Of a DNA stretch of 64,000 nucleotides, positions 34,301 through 43,600 are shown one piece after another (within the stretch, counting starts at the first letter, position 1; the number at the start of each line of letters is the position of its first letter). The notes beneath the pieces are model-generated. The model did no database searches. It saw only the letters and a list, made by a program, of their open reading frames with translations, and was not told where the DNA came from. This DNA is from Macrostomum hystrix (Eukaryota > Platyhelminthes > Macrostomidae), in NCBI GenBank assembly GCA_950097015.1, contig CATNEN010000025.1:2966001-3030000 (forward strand), written 5' to 3'. Both the position numbers and the translations under genes were made by a program.

Positions 34301-36373
34301 TGTGTATAGTCAGACAATCAACTGTCAGACTGTGTATAGTCAGACAATCAACTGTCAGACTGTGTATAGTCAGACAATCAACTGTCAGACTGTGTATAGT
34401 CAGACAATCAACTGTCAGACTGTGTATAGTCAGACAATCAACTGTCAGACTGTGTATAGTGAGACAATCAACTGCCAGACTGTGTATAGTCAGACAATCA
34501 ACTGTCAGACTGTGTATAGTCAGACAATCAACTGCCAGACTGTGTATAGTGAGACAATCAACTGCCAGACTGTGTGTAGTCAGACAATCAACTGCCAGAC
34601 TGTGTATAGTCAGACAATCAACTGTCAGACTGTGTATAGTGAGACAATCAACTGCCAGACTGTGTATAGTCAGACAATCAACTGTCAGACTGTGTATAGT
34701 CAGACAATCAACTGCCAGACTGTGTATAGTCAGACAATCAACTGCCAGACTGTGTATAGTCAGACAATCAACTGCCAGACTGTGTATAGTCAGACAATAA
34801 ACTGTCAGACTGTGTATAGTGAGACAATCAACTGCCAGACTGTGTGTAGTCAGACAATCAACTGCCAGACTGTGTATAGTCAGACAATCAACTGTCAGAC
34901 TGTGTATAGTGAGACAATCAACTGCCAGACTGTGTGTAGTCAGACAATCAACTGCCAGACTGTGTATAGTCAGACAATCAACTGTCAGACTGTGTATAGT
35001 GAGACAATCAACTGCCAGACTGTGTATAGTCAGACAATCAACTGCCAGACTGTGTAGTCAGACAATTAACTGTCAGACTGTGTATAGTCAGACAATCAAC
35101 TGTCAGACTGTGTATAGTGAGACAATCAACTGCCAGACTGTGTATAGTCAGACAATCAACTGTCAGACTGTGTATAGTCAGACAATCAACTGTCAGACTG
35201 TGTATAGTCAGACAATCAACTGCCAGACTGTGTATAGTCAGACTGTGTATAGTCAGACTGTGTATAGTCAGACTGTGTATAGTCAGACTGTGTATAGTCA
35301 GACAATCAACTGCCAGACTGTGTATAGTCAGACAATCAACTGTCAGACTGTGTATAGTCAGACAATCAACCGCCAGACTGTGTATAGTGAGACAATCAAC
35401 TGTCAGACTGTGTATAGTCAGACAATCAACTGCCAGACTGTGTATAGTCAGACAATCAACTGTCAGACTGTGTATAGTCAGACAATCAACTGTCAGACTG
35501 TGTATAGTGAGACAATCAACTGTCAGACTGTGTATAGTCAGACAATCAACTGCCAGACTGTGTATAGTCAGACAATCAACTGTCAGACTGTGTATAGTCA
35601 GACAATCAACTGTCAGACTGTGTATAGTGAGACAATCAACTGCCAGACTGTGTATAGTCAGACAATCAACTGCCAGACTGTGTATAGTCAGACAATCAAC
35701 TGTCAGACTGTGTATAGTCAGACAATCAACTGCCAGACTGTGTATAGTCAGACAATCAACTGTCAGACTGTGTATAGTCAGACAATCAACTGTCAGACTG
35801 TGTATAGTCAGACAATCAACTGTCAGACTGTGTATAGTCAGACAATCAACTGCCAGACTGTGTATAGTCAGACAATCAACTGTCAGACTGTGTATAGTCA
35901 GACAATCAACTGTCAGACTGTGTATAGTGAGACAATCAACTGCCAGACTGTGTATAGTCAGACAATCAACTGCCAGACTGTGTATAGTCAGACAATCAAC
36001 TGTCAGACTGTGTATAGTCGGACAATCAACTGCCAGACTGTGTATAGTCAGACAATCAACTGCCAGACTGTGTATAGTCAGACAATCAACTGCCAGACTG
36101 TGTATAGTCAGACAATCAACTGCCAGACTGTGTATGGTCAGACAATCAACTGCCAGACTGGTAGACGGCAGCAGACTCACTGGGATAATAATGATCTACG
36201 GGATCCTGCAGCAGCTCGCCAGCCTTGAGCGCGGCGGCAGCGGCGGTAGCGTTGCCGAAGTACTTAGCACTCGCCGAGTCGTCATAGTCGGCGGCGATGG
36301 CAAAGATGATGAGAAGAGCCAGCTGTGCTGTGGCAGCGAATACGCCGAAACGCATTTTGGCAAACTTGCTCAT
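28109..36373 (-). CDS. Rhesus-type ammonium channel (SLC42 family)
   Basis: Exons (minus order) 36373-36181, 31650-31467, 30783-30633, 29646-29200, 29123-28993, 28608-28421 and 28338-28109 give 507 residues with all phases matching (1,2,0,0,2,1). It is a membrane channel for NH3/NH4+, expected trimeric with 11-12 membrane spans. Visible signatures: [19 protein letters not shown] (about 66-84), IHVFGAYFG with His187, WPSFNSA with Phe236, [13 protein letters not shown] with His343, and LPFW...FWEVPSE in the cytoplasmic tail. His187 and His343 match the twin pore histidines of RhCG (185 and 344), and Phe236 its gate Phe235. A leading hydrophobic segment (about 9-28) and an N41-A-T sequon match the glycosylated first loop of Rh proteins. 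Length is slightly above the usual 410-480, mainly in the tail. Start: first ATG; Met7 is an alternative. Confidence 0.94.
28421..28608 (-). CDS. Rh channel exon 6
   Basis: Encodes [20 protein letters not shown] and [20 protein letters not shown], the last membrane span. The following intron is only 82 bp. Confidence 0.92.
28640..28975. repeat. CCACCTCACGCC family, block 3, in Rh intron 5
   Basis: About seven units of roughly 45 bp: TTACCCCTCTAGACACCCGC then CTCATGCCAACCATCTGACTT. The last four units are nearly identical; the first three match blocks 1 and 2 better. Confidence 0.9.
28993..29123 (-). CDS. Rh channel exon 5 (second pore histidine)
   Basis: Acceptor ATTTCAG ends at 29124; donor GTGGGC. 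Encodes [20 protein letters not shown] and [15 protein letters not shown]; His343 lies in NNLHGMPG. Confidence 0.94.
29200..29646 (-). CDS. Rh channel exon 4 (first pore histidine and core)
   Basis: Acceptor CCTCCCAG ends at 29647; donor GTGAGT. 149 codons, starting [20 protein letters not shown], with [10 protein letters not shown] and [16 protein letters not shown]. This is the most strongly conserved part of the gene. Confidence 0.96.
29665..30610. repeat. 21 bp polypurine minisatellite in Rh intron 3
   Basis: About 45 copies of GAAGAGGGAGATTATAGGGG plus T, with 17 bp units lacking TTAT. The right half changes to GGAGTGAAGGGGGAGATTAT. On the gene's sense strand this is pyrimidine-rich and starts about 20 bp from the exon 4 acceptor, so it extends the polypyrimidine tract for nearly 1 kb. 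Confidence 0.97.
30633..30783 (-). CDS. Rh channel exon 3
   Basis: Acceptor TTCAACAG ends at 30784; donor GTCAGT. Too short for a long open frame, but translates in phase as [28 protein letters not shown], and [16 protein letters not shown]. This parallels the NADF...SFGAVLGK.SP.Q segment of Rh proteins. Confidence 0.9.
30878..31045 (+). mobile_element. SINE family B, internally deleted copy in Rh intron 2
   Basis: Begins with a G-rich A-box-like stretch (GAGTGGAAGAGCGG) and then jumps into the family B body at GGCAGATGTACACACCTGTG, so the B box and about 150 bp are missing. It ends GTGCACACTGCCTC without a clear ATT tail. It lies opposite to the host gene. Confidence 0.65.
31135..31437. repeat. 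21 bp minisatellite in Rh intron 2
   Basis: About 15 units of GTGTCATCGGGTGTCAGTTA plus G, with shorter GGTGTCATCGGGTGTCA units on the right. Confidence 0.93.
31467..31650 (-). CDS. Rh channel exon 2
   Basis: Acceptor CACCCCAG ends at 31651; donor GTGAGC. Encodes [36 protein letters not shown] and [11 protein letters not shown], a canonical Rh N-terminal motif. Confidence 0.95.
31690..36162. repeat. 15/30 bp satellite filling Rh intron 1
   Basis: Built from GTGTATAGTCAGACT (15 bp) and its dimer with ATCAACTGTCAGACT (30 bp); the second half is a diverged form of the first. Since both lengths are multiples of three, frames stay open for up to 741 codons on either strand. These peptides ([20 protein letters not shown]) are not proteins. 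The block 31880-32390 recurs at 32521-33031 shifted by 641 bp, including the rare GTAAAGTGAGACAATCATCT. Confidence 0.98.
36181..36373 (-). CDS. Rh channel exon 1 (start, first membrane span)
   Basis: Begins [20 protein letters not shown]; hydrophobic up to about residue 28, then an acidic loop with N41-A-T. Ends DHYYP plus A in phase 1 at donor GTGAGT; the Met at 65 spans the junction. Confidence 0.9.
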
Positions 36374-36869
36374 ATCTGCTCAACTGCTCAAATGAGTCTC
36401 AACTGGGCTGAATTGCGGAGAATCCTCGCGAGCTACTCATGAATCGTTCAACAGGTGCGAGATGCGACGCGAACTTTAAATTGAAGACGGGCAAACCAGC
36501 AGACGACTGGTGTCCTCCATGCTGAGTGTAGCATTTCAAAGTCCCATACGAATGGCCCAACAAATTCAGCAATTAATTATTTGGCTAGATACTAGCGGCA
36601 AGTCTCGCTCTAGGATATACAAGCCAGTCTTTCTAGGCCACTAGCGGTGTTGCATTCTAGCTTCATTAACCAGGCGAATAAATATGAGACGCCACAGGCG
36701 CTTTTAGCAATCAACGAGAACGACTCACTCACAAAAACAGGGCGGTCAGAGAAAAACCTAGAGTAGGCTATGGAGTACATCGGTTCCCAAGATTCAAACC
36801 TAATCTTGGGGAAAGGATGGAAGCTAAAGCTAGAAATCTCATTCTATGGAACCCATATACTCGTCGTGG
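36374..36869. other. upstream region of the Rh gene
   Basis: Unique DNA. On the minus strand a TTTAAA about 100 bp before the start codon is a possible TATA-like element, and an in-sequence upstream ATG lies at about 36440. No gene recognised. Confidence 0.3.
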
Positions 36870-38080
36870 ACATGGAATCCGGAATCCTAATCTTACTAGC
36901 AAGATAGAAACCGGAATCCTAATCTTACTAGCAAGATAGAAACCGGAAACCTAATAATCTTACTAACAGCACAGTAGCCGGAATCTTAATTAGACGGAGA
37001 GGATAGAAGCCGGAATCCTAATCTTACTAACAGCACAGTAGCCGGAATCTTAATTAGACGGAGAGGATAGAAGCCGGAATCCTAATCTTACTAACAGCAC
37101 AGTAGCCGGAATCTTAATTAGACGGAGAGGATAGAAGCCGGAATCCTAATCTTACTAACAGCACAGTAGCCGGAATCTTAATTAGACGGAGAGGATAGAA
37201 GCCGGAATCCTAATCTTACTAACAGCACAGTAGCCGGAATCTTAATTAGACGGAGAGGATAGAAGCCGGAATCCTAATCTTACTAACAGCACAGTAGCCG
37301 GAATCTTAATTAGACGGAGAGGATAGAAGCCGGAATCCTAATCTTACTAACAGCACAGTAGCCGGAATCTTAATTAGACGGAGAGGATAGAAGCCGGAAT
37401 CCTAATCTTACTAACAGCACAGTAGCCGGAATCTTAATTAGACGGAGAGGATAGAAGCCGGAATCTTAATTATACGGAGAGGATAGAAGCCGGAATCCCA
37501 ATCTTACTAACAGCACAGTAGCCGGAATCTTAATTAGACGGAGAGGATAGAAGCCGGAATCTTAATTATACGGAGAGGATAGAAGCCGGAATCCTAATCT
37601 TACTAACAGCACAGTAGCCGGAATCTTAATTAGACGGAGAGGATAGAAGCCGGAATCTTAATTATACGGAGAGGATAGAAGCCGGAATCCTAATCTTACT
37701 AACAGCACAGAAGCCGGAATCTTAATTAGACGGAGAGGATAGAAGCCGGAATCCTAATCTTACGGAGAGGATAGAAGCCGGAATCCTAATTATACGTAGA
37801 GGATAGAAGCCGGAATTCTAATTATACGGAGAGGATAGAAGCTGGAATCCTAATCTTACTAACAGGATAGAAGCCGGAAACCTAATCTTACAGAGAGGAT
37901 AGAAGCCGGAATCCTAATCTTACTAACAGGATAGAAGCCGGAAACCTAATCTTACAGAGAGGATAGAAGCCGGAATCCTAATCTTACTAACAGGATAGAA
38001 GCCGGAAACCTAATCTTACAGAGAGGATAGAAGCCGGAATTCTAATCTTACTAACAGGATAGAAGCCAGAAACCATATTC
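36870..38080. repeat. 64 bp minisatellite with shorter derivatives
   Basis: Core of eight near-identical 64 bp units, alternating CCGGAATCCTAATCTTACTA plus ACAGCACAGTAG with CCGGAATCTTAATTAGACGG plus AGAGGATAGAAG. The right part uses the same half-units in other combinations. The 64-mer is therefore a dimer of two related units of about 32 bp. Confidence 0.95.
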
Positions 38081-39044
38081 TAAGGAGCGTATAGAAAATT
38101 TAAGAAGCGGAACACCGCTTCTTATTGAAAGGATATAATGAGGTAGTCCTTTCATAGTGAAATAAATAAGAGAAAGTCATAAACATTGCAAAATTCATTT
38201 GTATAGTGTTTAACTATTCAGCAAATGCTATTAAGCTTTGCTAATGAGTTGTTGTCTTCAGCCGAGTCGATTCGCTTGATGAGAAATTCGGAGTAAAAAA
38301 ACTGACCAAGCCTATTTTATAATTATTCTATTTTTTGGCTGCACTTTTTATTACCAAACAGAATAGCAACTATTTAAACGCGGACAATAGATAAATAAGC
38401 AAGAAGAACACGACTTGTGAATTGGTGCACACAATACCGGACTGTATGTACTTTCAAAGTTGAAATATAGATATATAAATAGTAGCTACAAAGCTAAATG
38501 TACGCTGCTGGCACACTGGGCAGTTATGGAAAAACACACAAGCAAACACATTCATAGTCATAAATATATAATTAGCTTAGTCGTAATTGGTAAAAGTAAA
38601 AAATAGAGCTGCGATTAAAGAACAGAAACTAGACAACAATTTTTACACTAAAGGTTGCCTCGCGGCTCCGCATCCACACCGAGTTAATTGTTAAATATGC
38701 GACCAAAAATGCGAATACAATTTATCAGTTGCAGAATAAAAACACAACAAACTAGCTACTAGGAGTAAGATGTATTGATACCTATTCAAATATTTTTGCA
38801 AGCTAATGATTGAAAAAAAATATTTTTTGTATCATTTAACAGACAATTAAGGGGGCAGTTGCGTTAAACATGATTCATTCAAACATTTGAATCGTTCAAA
38901 TCAAGTAGTCCAAATAAAAAAACGCCGTCAATTAACAGACAAAGCCGTTTTGAACTCGTCCGCGTTGTCCGGAAAGCGTTGACAATATTTGTCCAGAGTC
39001 ATGTATCGAGCAGTAACTAGAGTGCCTGGAGACAAAAGGGGGTG
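38081..39044. other. unique AT-rich intergenic DNA
   Basis: No gene, SINE or repeat array recognised. Confidence 0.5.
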
Positions 39045-40130
39045 GAGCTGCTACGTGTTAGAGTTAACAGAGAGGTTTTTGAGTCATTAGATACGTGCTA
39101 GAGTTACCAGAGATTTTTTAAGTCATTAGATACGTGATAGAGTTAACCGAGAGCTTTTTGAGTCACTAGATACGTGCTAAAGTTACCGAAGAGTTTTTGA
39201 GTCATTAGATACGTGCTAGAGTTACCAGAGAGTTTTTTGAGTCATTAGATACGTTCTACAGTTATAACGGAGAGCTTTTTGAGTCATTAGATACGTGCTA
39301 CAGTTACCAGGGAGTTTTTTGAGTCATTAGATACGTGATAGAGTTAACCGAGAGCTTTTTGAGTCATTAGATACGTGCTAAAGTTACCGAAGAGTTTTTG
39401 AGTCATTAGATACGTGCTAGAGTTACCAGAGAGTTTTTTGAGTCATTAGATACGTGCTAGAGTTACCAGAGAGTTTTTTGAGTCATTAGATACGTGCTAA
39501 AGTTACCATAGTGTTTTTTGAGTCATTAGGTACGTGCTAGAGTTAACGGAGAGTTTTTTGAGTCATTAGATACGTGCTAAAGTTACCAGAGAGTTTTTGA
39601 GTCATTAGATACGTGCTAAAGTTACCGAAGAGTTTTTGAGTCATTAGATACGTGCTAGAGTTACCAGAGAGTTTTTTGAGTCATTAGATACGTGCTAGAG
39701 TTACCAGAGAGTTTTTTGAGTCATTAGATACGTGCTAGAGTTACCAGAGAGTTTTTTGAGTCATTAGATACGTGCTAGAGTTACCAGAGAGTTTTTTGAG
39801 TCATTAGATACGTGCTAAAGTTACCATAGTGTTTTTTGAGTCATTAGGTACGTGCTAGAGTTAACGGAGAGTTTTTTGAGTCATTAGATACGTGCTAAAG
39901 TTACCAGAGAGTTTTTGAGTCATTAGATACGTGCTAGAGTTACCAGGGAGTTTTTTGAGTCATTAGATACGTGCTAGAGTTACCAGGGAGTTTTTTGAGT
40001 CATTAGATACGTTCTACAGTTATAACGGAGAGCTTTTTGAGTCATTAGATACGTGCTACAGTTACCAGGGAGTTTTTTGAGTCATTAGATACGTGCTAGA
40101 GTTACCAGAGAGTTTTTTGAGTCATTTGGA
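39045..40130. repeat. 39/40 bp minisatellite
   Basis: About 27 units: AGTCATTAGATACGTGCTAG then AGTTACCAGAGAGTTTTTTG; length differs by the number of T. Blocks recur, for example the CCATAGTGTTTT unit followed by an AACGGAG unit near 39500 and 39820. Confidence 0.96.
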
Positions 40131-40549
40131 GAATTTTTCGAGCCATAAAAAGTCACTCTAGGTGTTTGAGTCCTTGAATAAGTATTTTAACAGTCGATTA
40201 AGAAGTATTTGAAACCACTGATATAACGCCGCTTGTTAATGTTATCGGATAACGAAGTGAGCACACAAGAGTGACCTCAAATTGCCTGGCATATATGCAG
40301 ACACCAAAACGAGAACGATGAAAAGGCAAGTATAAAGAATGAATGCATACTAGTAAATTCCTTTTCTAAACACAAAGAAAGAAGGAAGATAACCATATGC
40401 ATAGGAATGCCCGGGTCAGGCAACATGCATGCGATCGGGGTTGCTCAAATACCCACCAACATTGAACCAACCGTAAAGGGCGGAAAATTCTGAGTCAGAT
40501 GGTGGACTTTCACGAAAATCGATTATTCGGTTTGATATACCCCGATGGT
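40131..40549. other. unique DNA downstream of the LEM gene with a transposon-like remnant
   Basis: On the minus strand about 40415-40546 stays open and contains NRIIDFRESPPSD, related to the remnant at 10448-10732. It lies just past the proposed LEM stop, so it would be in the 3' UTR or downstream. Confidence 0.35.
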
Positions 40550-40626
40550 CTATCCCCAGTGAGGAAAATGGCGTGGTAGTTCTACTGTTAACCAACGAAC
40601 CCGCTTACTACTTCTCTGTCTATTCC
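40550..40626 (-). CDS. LEM gene exon 5, tentative terminal exon
   Basis: Translates as GNRQRSSKRVRWLTVELPRH and FPHWG before TAG. KRVRWLTVE resembles the final strand of the MAN1 RRM (LVTVKYLRL). It requires a 41 nt intron (40627-40667) ending in AAG. An alternative AACAG acceptor at 40585 gives an 83 nt intron but loses the KRVRW strand. Confidence 0.45.
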
Positions 40627-43600
40627 CTTGACCCACAAACCATACAACTGAGAAGACAGTTACTTACCATCGAAAAAGTGAGCATGCACAGCATTCCTAG
40701 TGAGTCCAGCGGATTTCCTAGTCTTAAACAGGGCATAGACAAAGCCTTCTCCGCCCATAGCGACACAGTCGGCGTGTAGCAGAGATCCAGGCGGGGCTTT
40801 GCTGCGCAATTCGGTCACTAGGCGGTCCTTGTCACACTGGCCATTGTCCGGGCTCCACATGCCGCGCAATTTCAGGCACTGAGTAGGCGGCTCAATGTGA
40901 GGCATCGAGTGACCACTGTCGGCTAGTACGGAGCCCTGCCAGCCGCGAGCAGCTCTGGCGCCACCGCCGCTGCCTCCGACGCCACCAGCGGTGCCGCCGA
41001 CGTTGTTGGCGCCGAGACCGCGAGCGCGCAGAGCCTCGGCTTCGCCAGCGCGAAGGCGCCAGACCTCGCCGCCGCGGATGCTCTCTTCGACAAGGATTCG
41101 GCGCTCCCTGGCCGCAATGCGCGCGCGCAACTGGTCCCAGTTGACTAGGCCGGAGTCGAATACGCCGGAGCGTTGCAATTCGGCCCGCACTTCGTCTAGG
41201 GGAACGCCGGCCTCCGTGTTCAATAGGTGCACCAGCACCTGGGGTAGAGGGTAGGGCTTCGTGTTAGAACGCCCTTGGCGACACACAAACCAACCAGATC
41301 CGCCCTTGGCGACACACAAACCTACCAGATCCAGCCCTGAAGACACGCAAACCTACTAAATCCGCCCCCGAAGACACGCAAACCTACTAAATCCGCCCCT
41401 GAAGACACGCAAACCTACTAAATCCGCCCCTGAAGACACGCAAACCCACTAAATCCACCCTAAAGACACCAACCTGCTCCGTGGCATCGACAAGGGCGGC
41501 CTCACGCCTGCGCCGCTGACGAGCCACGTAGACCGCCAGGCAGACTAGGCCAGCCAGGCAGGCTAAGCCCAAGGCGACGTAAGCCAGAGCGGCAGCGAGA
41601 CGAACAAGAGAGGCCAAGGCCGACCAGACGAGAAGGCGGAAGCGGCAGTAGACACTCCGGCGACCGTCTGCGGCAGCCAAATAAAAGCACTTCTCGACAC
41701 TAGCCGCCGGCGCAGCATTATCGGCGTCGCTCATTAACACCTGAATACCTAGCTGAGGCGCCCGAATTGCCAGCCTGATGACATTATCAACATCTTCCTT
41801 AGTCACCGTAAGGCCGTGCACACTCTGTGTGAGCAGTTTCTCAATGCTTCCACGCGGCAGGCGATAATCTCGGCCAGTAGAGAAGCATTCGGCGTCGCCT
41901 CTCATTCTAGCCAGCTGATCGTGCAGCGGCCTGGCCAGCTTGACGGCCTGCAATAGGCCTGACTGGCCCTGTATGCAATTGGCTACTTTGGCATCTGGGC
42001 CTGGTTGGATAAGATAATACGAGGGGGAGAGTTGGCTTTGAAATCTCAACAAAATCACTGACAATCCTGGAGCAACGAGAACAAGTTGAAACTAAACTCT
42101 CAACTTCTGAAACGTCGAGAGTTCGAAACGAGCCTAAAGAAAGATAATTGGCGTACATGAGCAAGAGTAAAGACACTTAACATTATGACTACCAAGCCAT
42201 TTTGCCGCCCGTTTTTATACCAGGGTTTACCCCTCTGTAAATATTATTTTGGCAGCGCTTGAATGCTAACAGAGTTGGGTGGTGACTGATTGGTTGACAG
42301 ACTAGGCGATGGTGTCCTGTGGTTGAGCTGCGCCTAATATTTTGGCTTAGCAGAGAAATTGGAGAAATTTGCTTTAGGGTTTCCTAAGTGGCTTATTTCC
42401 ACCTGTTGTCGCCCTTGAAGGTCCAGAAAATCCGTCTAGATAGAGGTAGGTGACCACCGATGTCGGAGATGATGCAGGTACATTTGGGTGACATGCTGAT
42501 CAATTATGAAGGCCTGGCAAGGCCGCACTGAGGCGCAGTGCACATTCGTGTATAGGGGTGTATGAAATACACTAGCGCTTATGGGAAAAATCTGACCTTC
42601 GGCCAGAAACATTGAATATCTCGACGGTCTGAAGAGCTGGCGACTTGATTCTTGTTTCAGAAGATGCGCAACAAAAAGTTGGCCCGTGTTCTTGAGTTTC
42701 GTGTGCTTGCGTTGCTCCGTTCGGGTGCAGGACAAAAAATTGTCGGGGGAGGGGGTAATTCCTTACACTTGGTAGTTCTACTGTTGATTCCCTTGTGCTT
42801 CAGTTCACCCTGTTGTGAAATGCTGTACCAGCATCAGCTGGGGTAGAAACTCAGGGATGTGTCGAACTAGGTGTCATTTTTTTACTTTTATTCAATCTCA
42901 ATACACTCTAACCGTTTTTTATTTCTTTAGAGTGAAATTTAAAATAAGTGACTTTAATTCAATAATTGTATAATTTTCGTGAGCTACGCTCCCAGGTTAA
43001 AAAAAAAGAAAAAAAACATTTCTACATTCCACAGGTGCATACTTACCAGATTTCATTTCCAACTGATCAGGCGAGCAGACAATTCTTTGCAACTCCTCCA
43101 TCTGCCTGGCCTTGGCCAAGCGGGACTGTTCGATGATAAATATGGCGCCAATGAACAGGCCCAGCACAATGGCTATGACCAGCATGAGATTCGGTATCAG
43201 AGCCGAATAATTGGTAAACGGGGCGCCTGTGCTAGGAAATGCGTCAGCTCGTCCGTTGCCAACGCGCGCCGTTGAAGTTGCCAGACGAGGCGGCTCCTCG
43301 CCATCCGACACGTCTAGACGATCGTCGCGTCGAAGCCGACCAACCGAGACATTGGTGGACAAGGCGGACGCGGCGGCATTGTCTGGAGCGTCAGACTCGG
43401 AGTCGTCCTGCAACAGCAGGCTAGTCGAAGTGTTTAAAGCGGCTGATTTTCTACCACGACTGCGTCGCTGAACTTGCACAGTCGGCGTAGCAGATCGACG
43501 ATTGGCTGAAGGGGCGGCTGCTGCCGGCTTCGGCGTCGGCAGGGCGCTAGTCCGCGGCACGGCCGGCGTATGTCGGCGACGTTGGCGCAGCGAAGTGGCG

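Noticed and set aside
32832-36442. Open frames of 300-741 codons on both strands
   Set aside because: Pure translations of the 15/30 bp satellite; length is a multiple of three so stops never arise. They lie inside Rh intron 1.
42436-42735. 99-codon minus frame in LEM intron 2
   Set aside because: No family resemblance, no splice support, lies between well-phased LEM exons.
40574-42786. 16 bp TGGTAGTTCTACTGTT shared between 40574 and 42771
   Set aside because: Flanks do not align; a match of this length is not far from chance in this much sequence.
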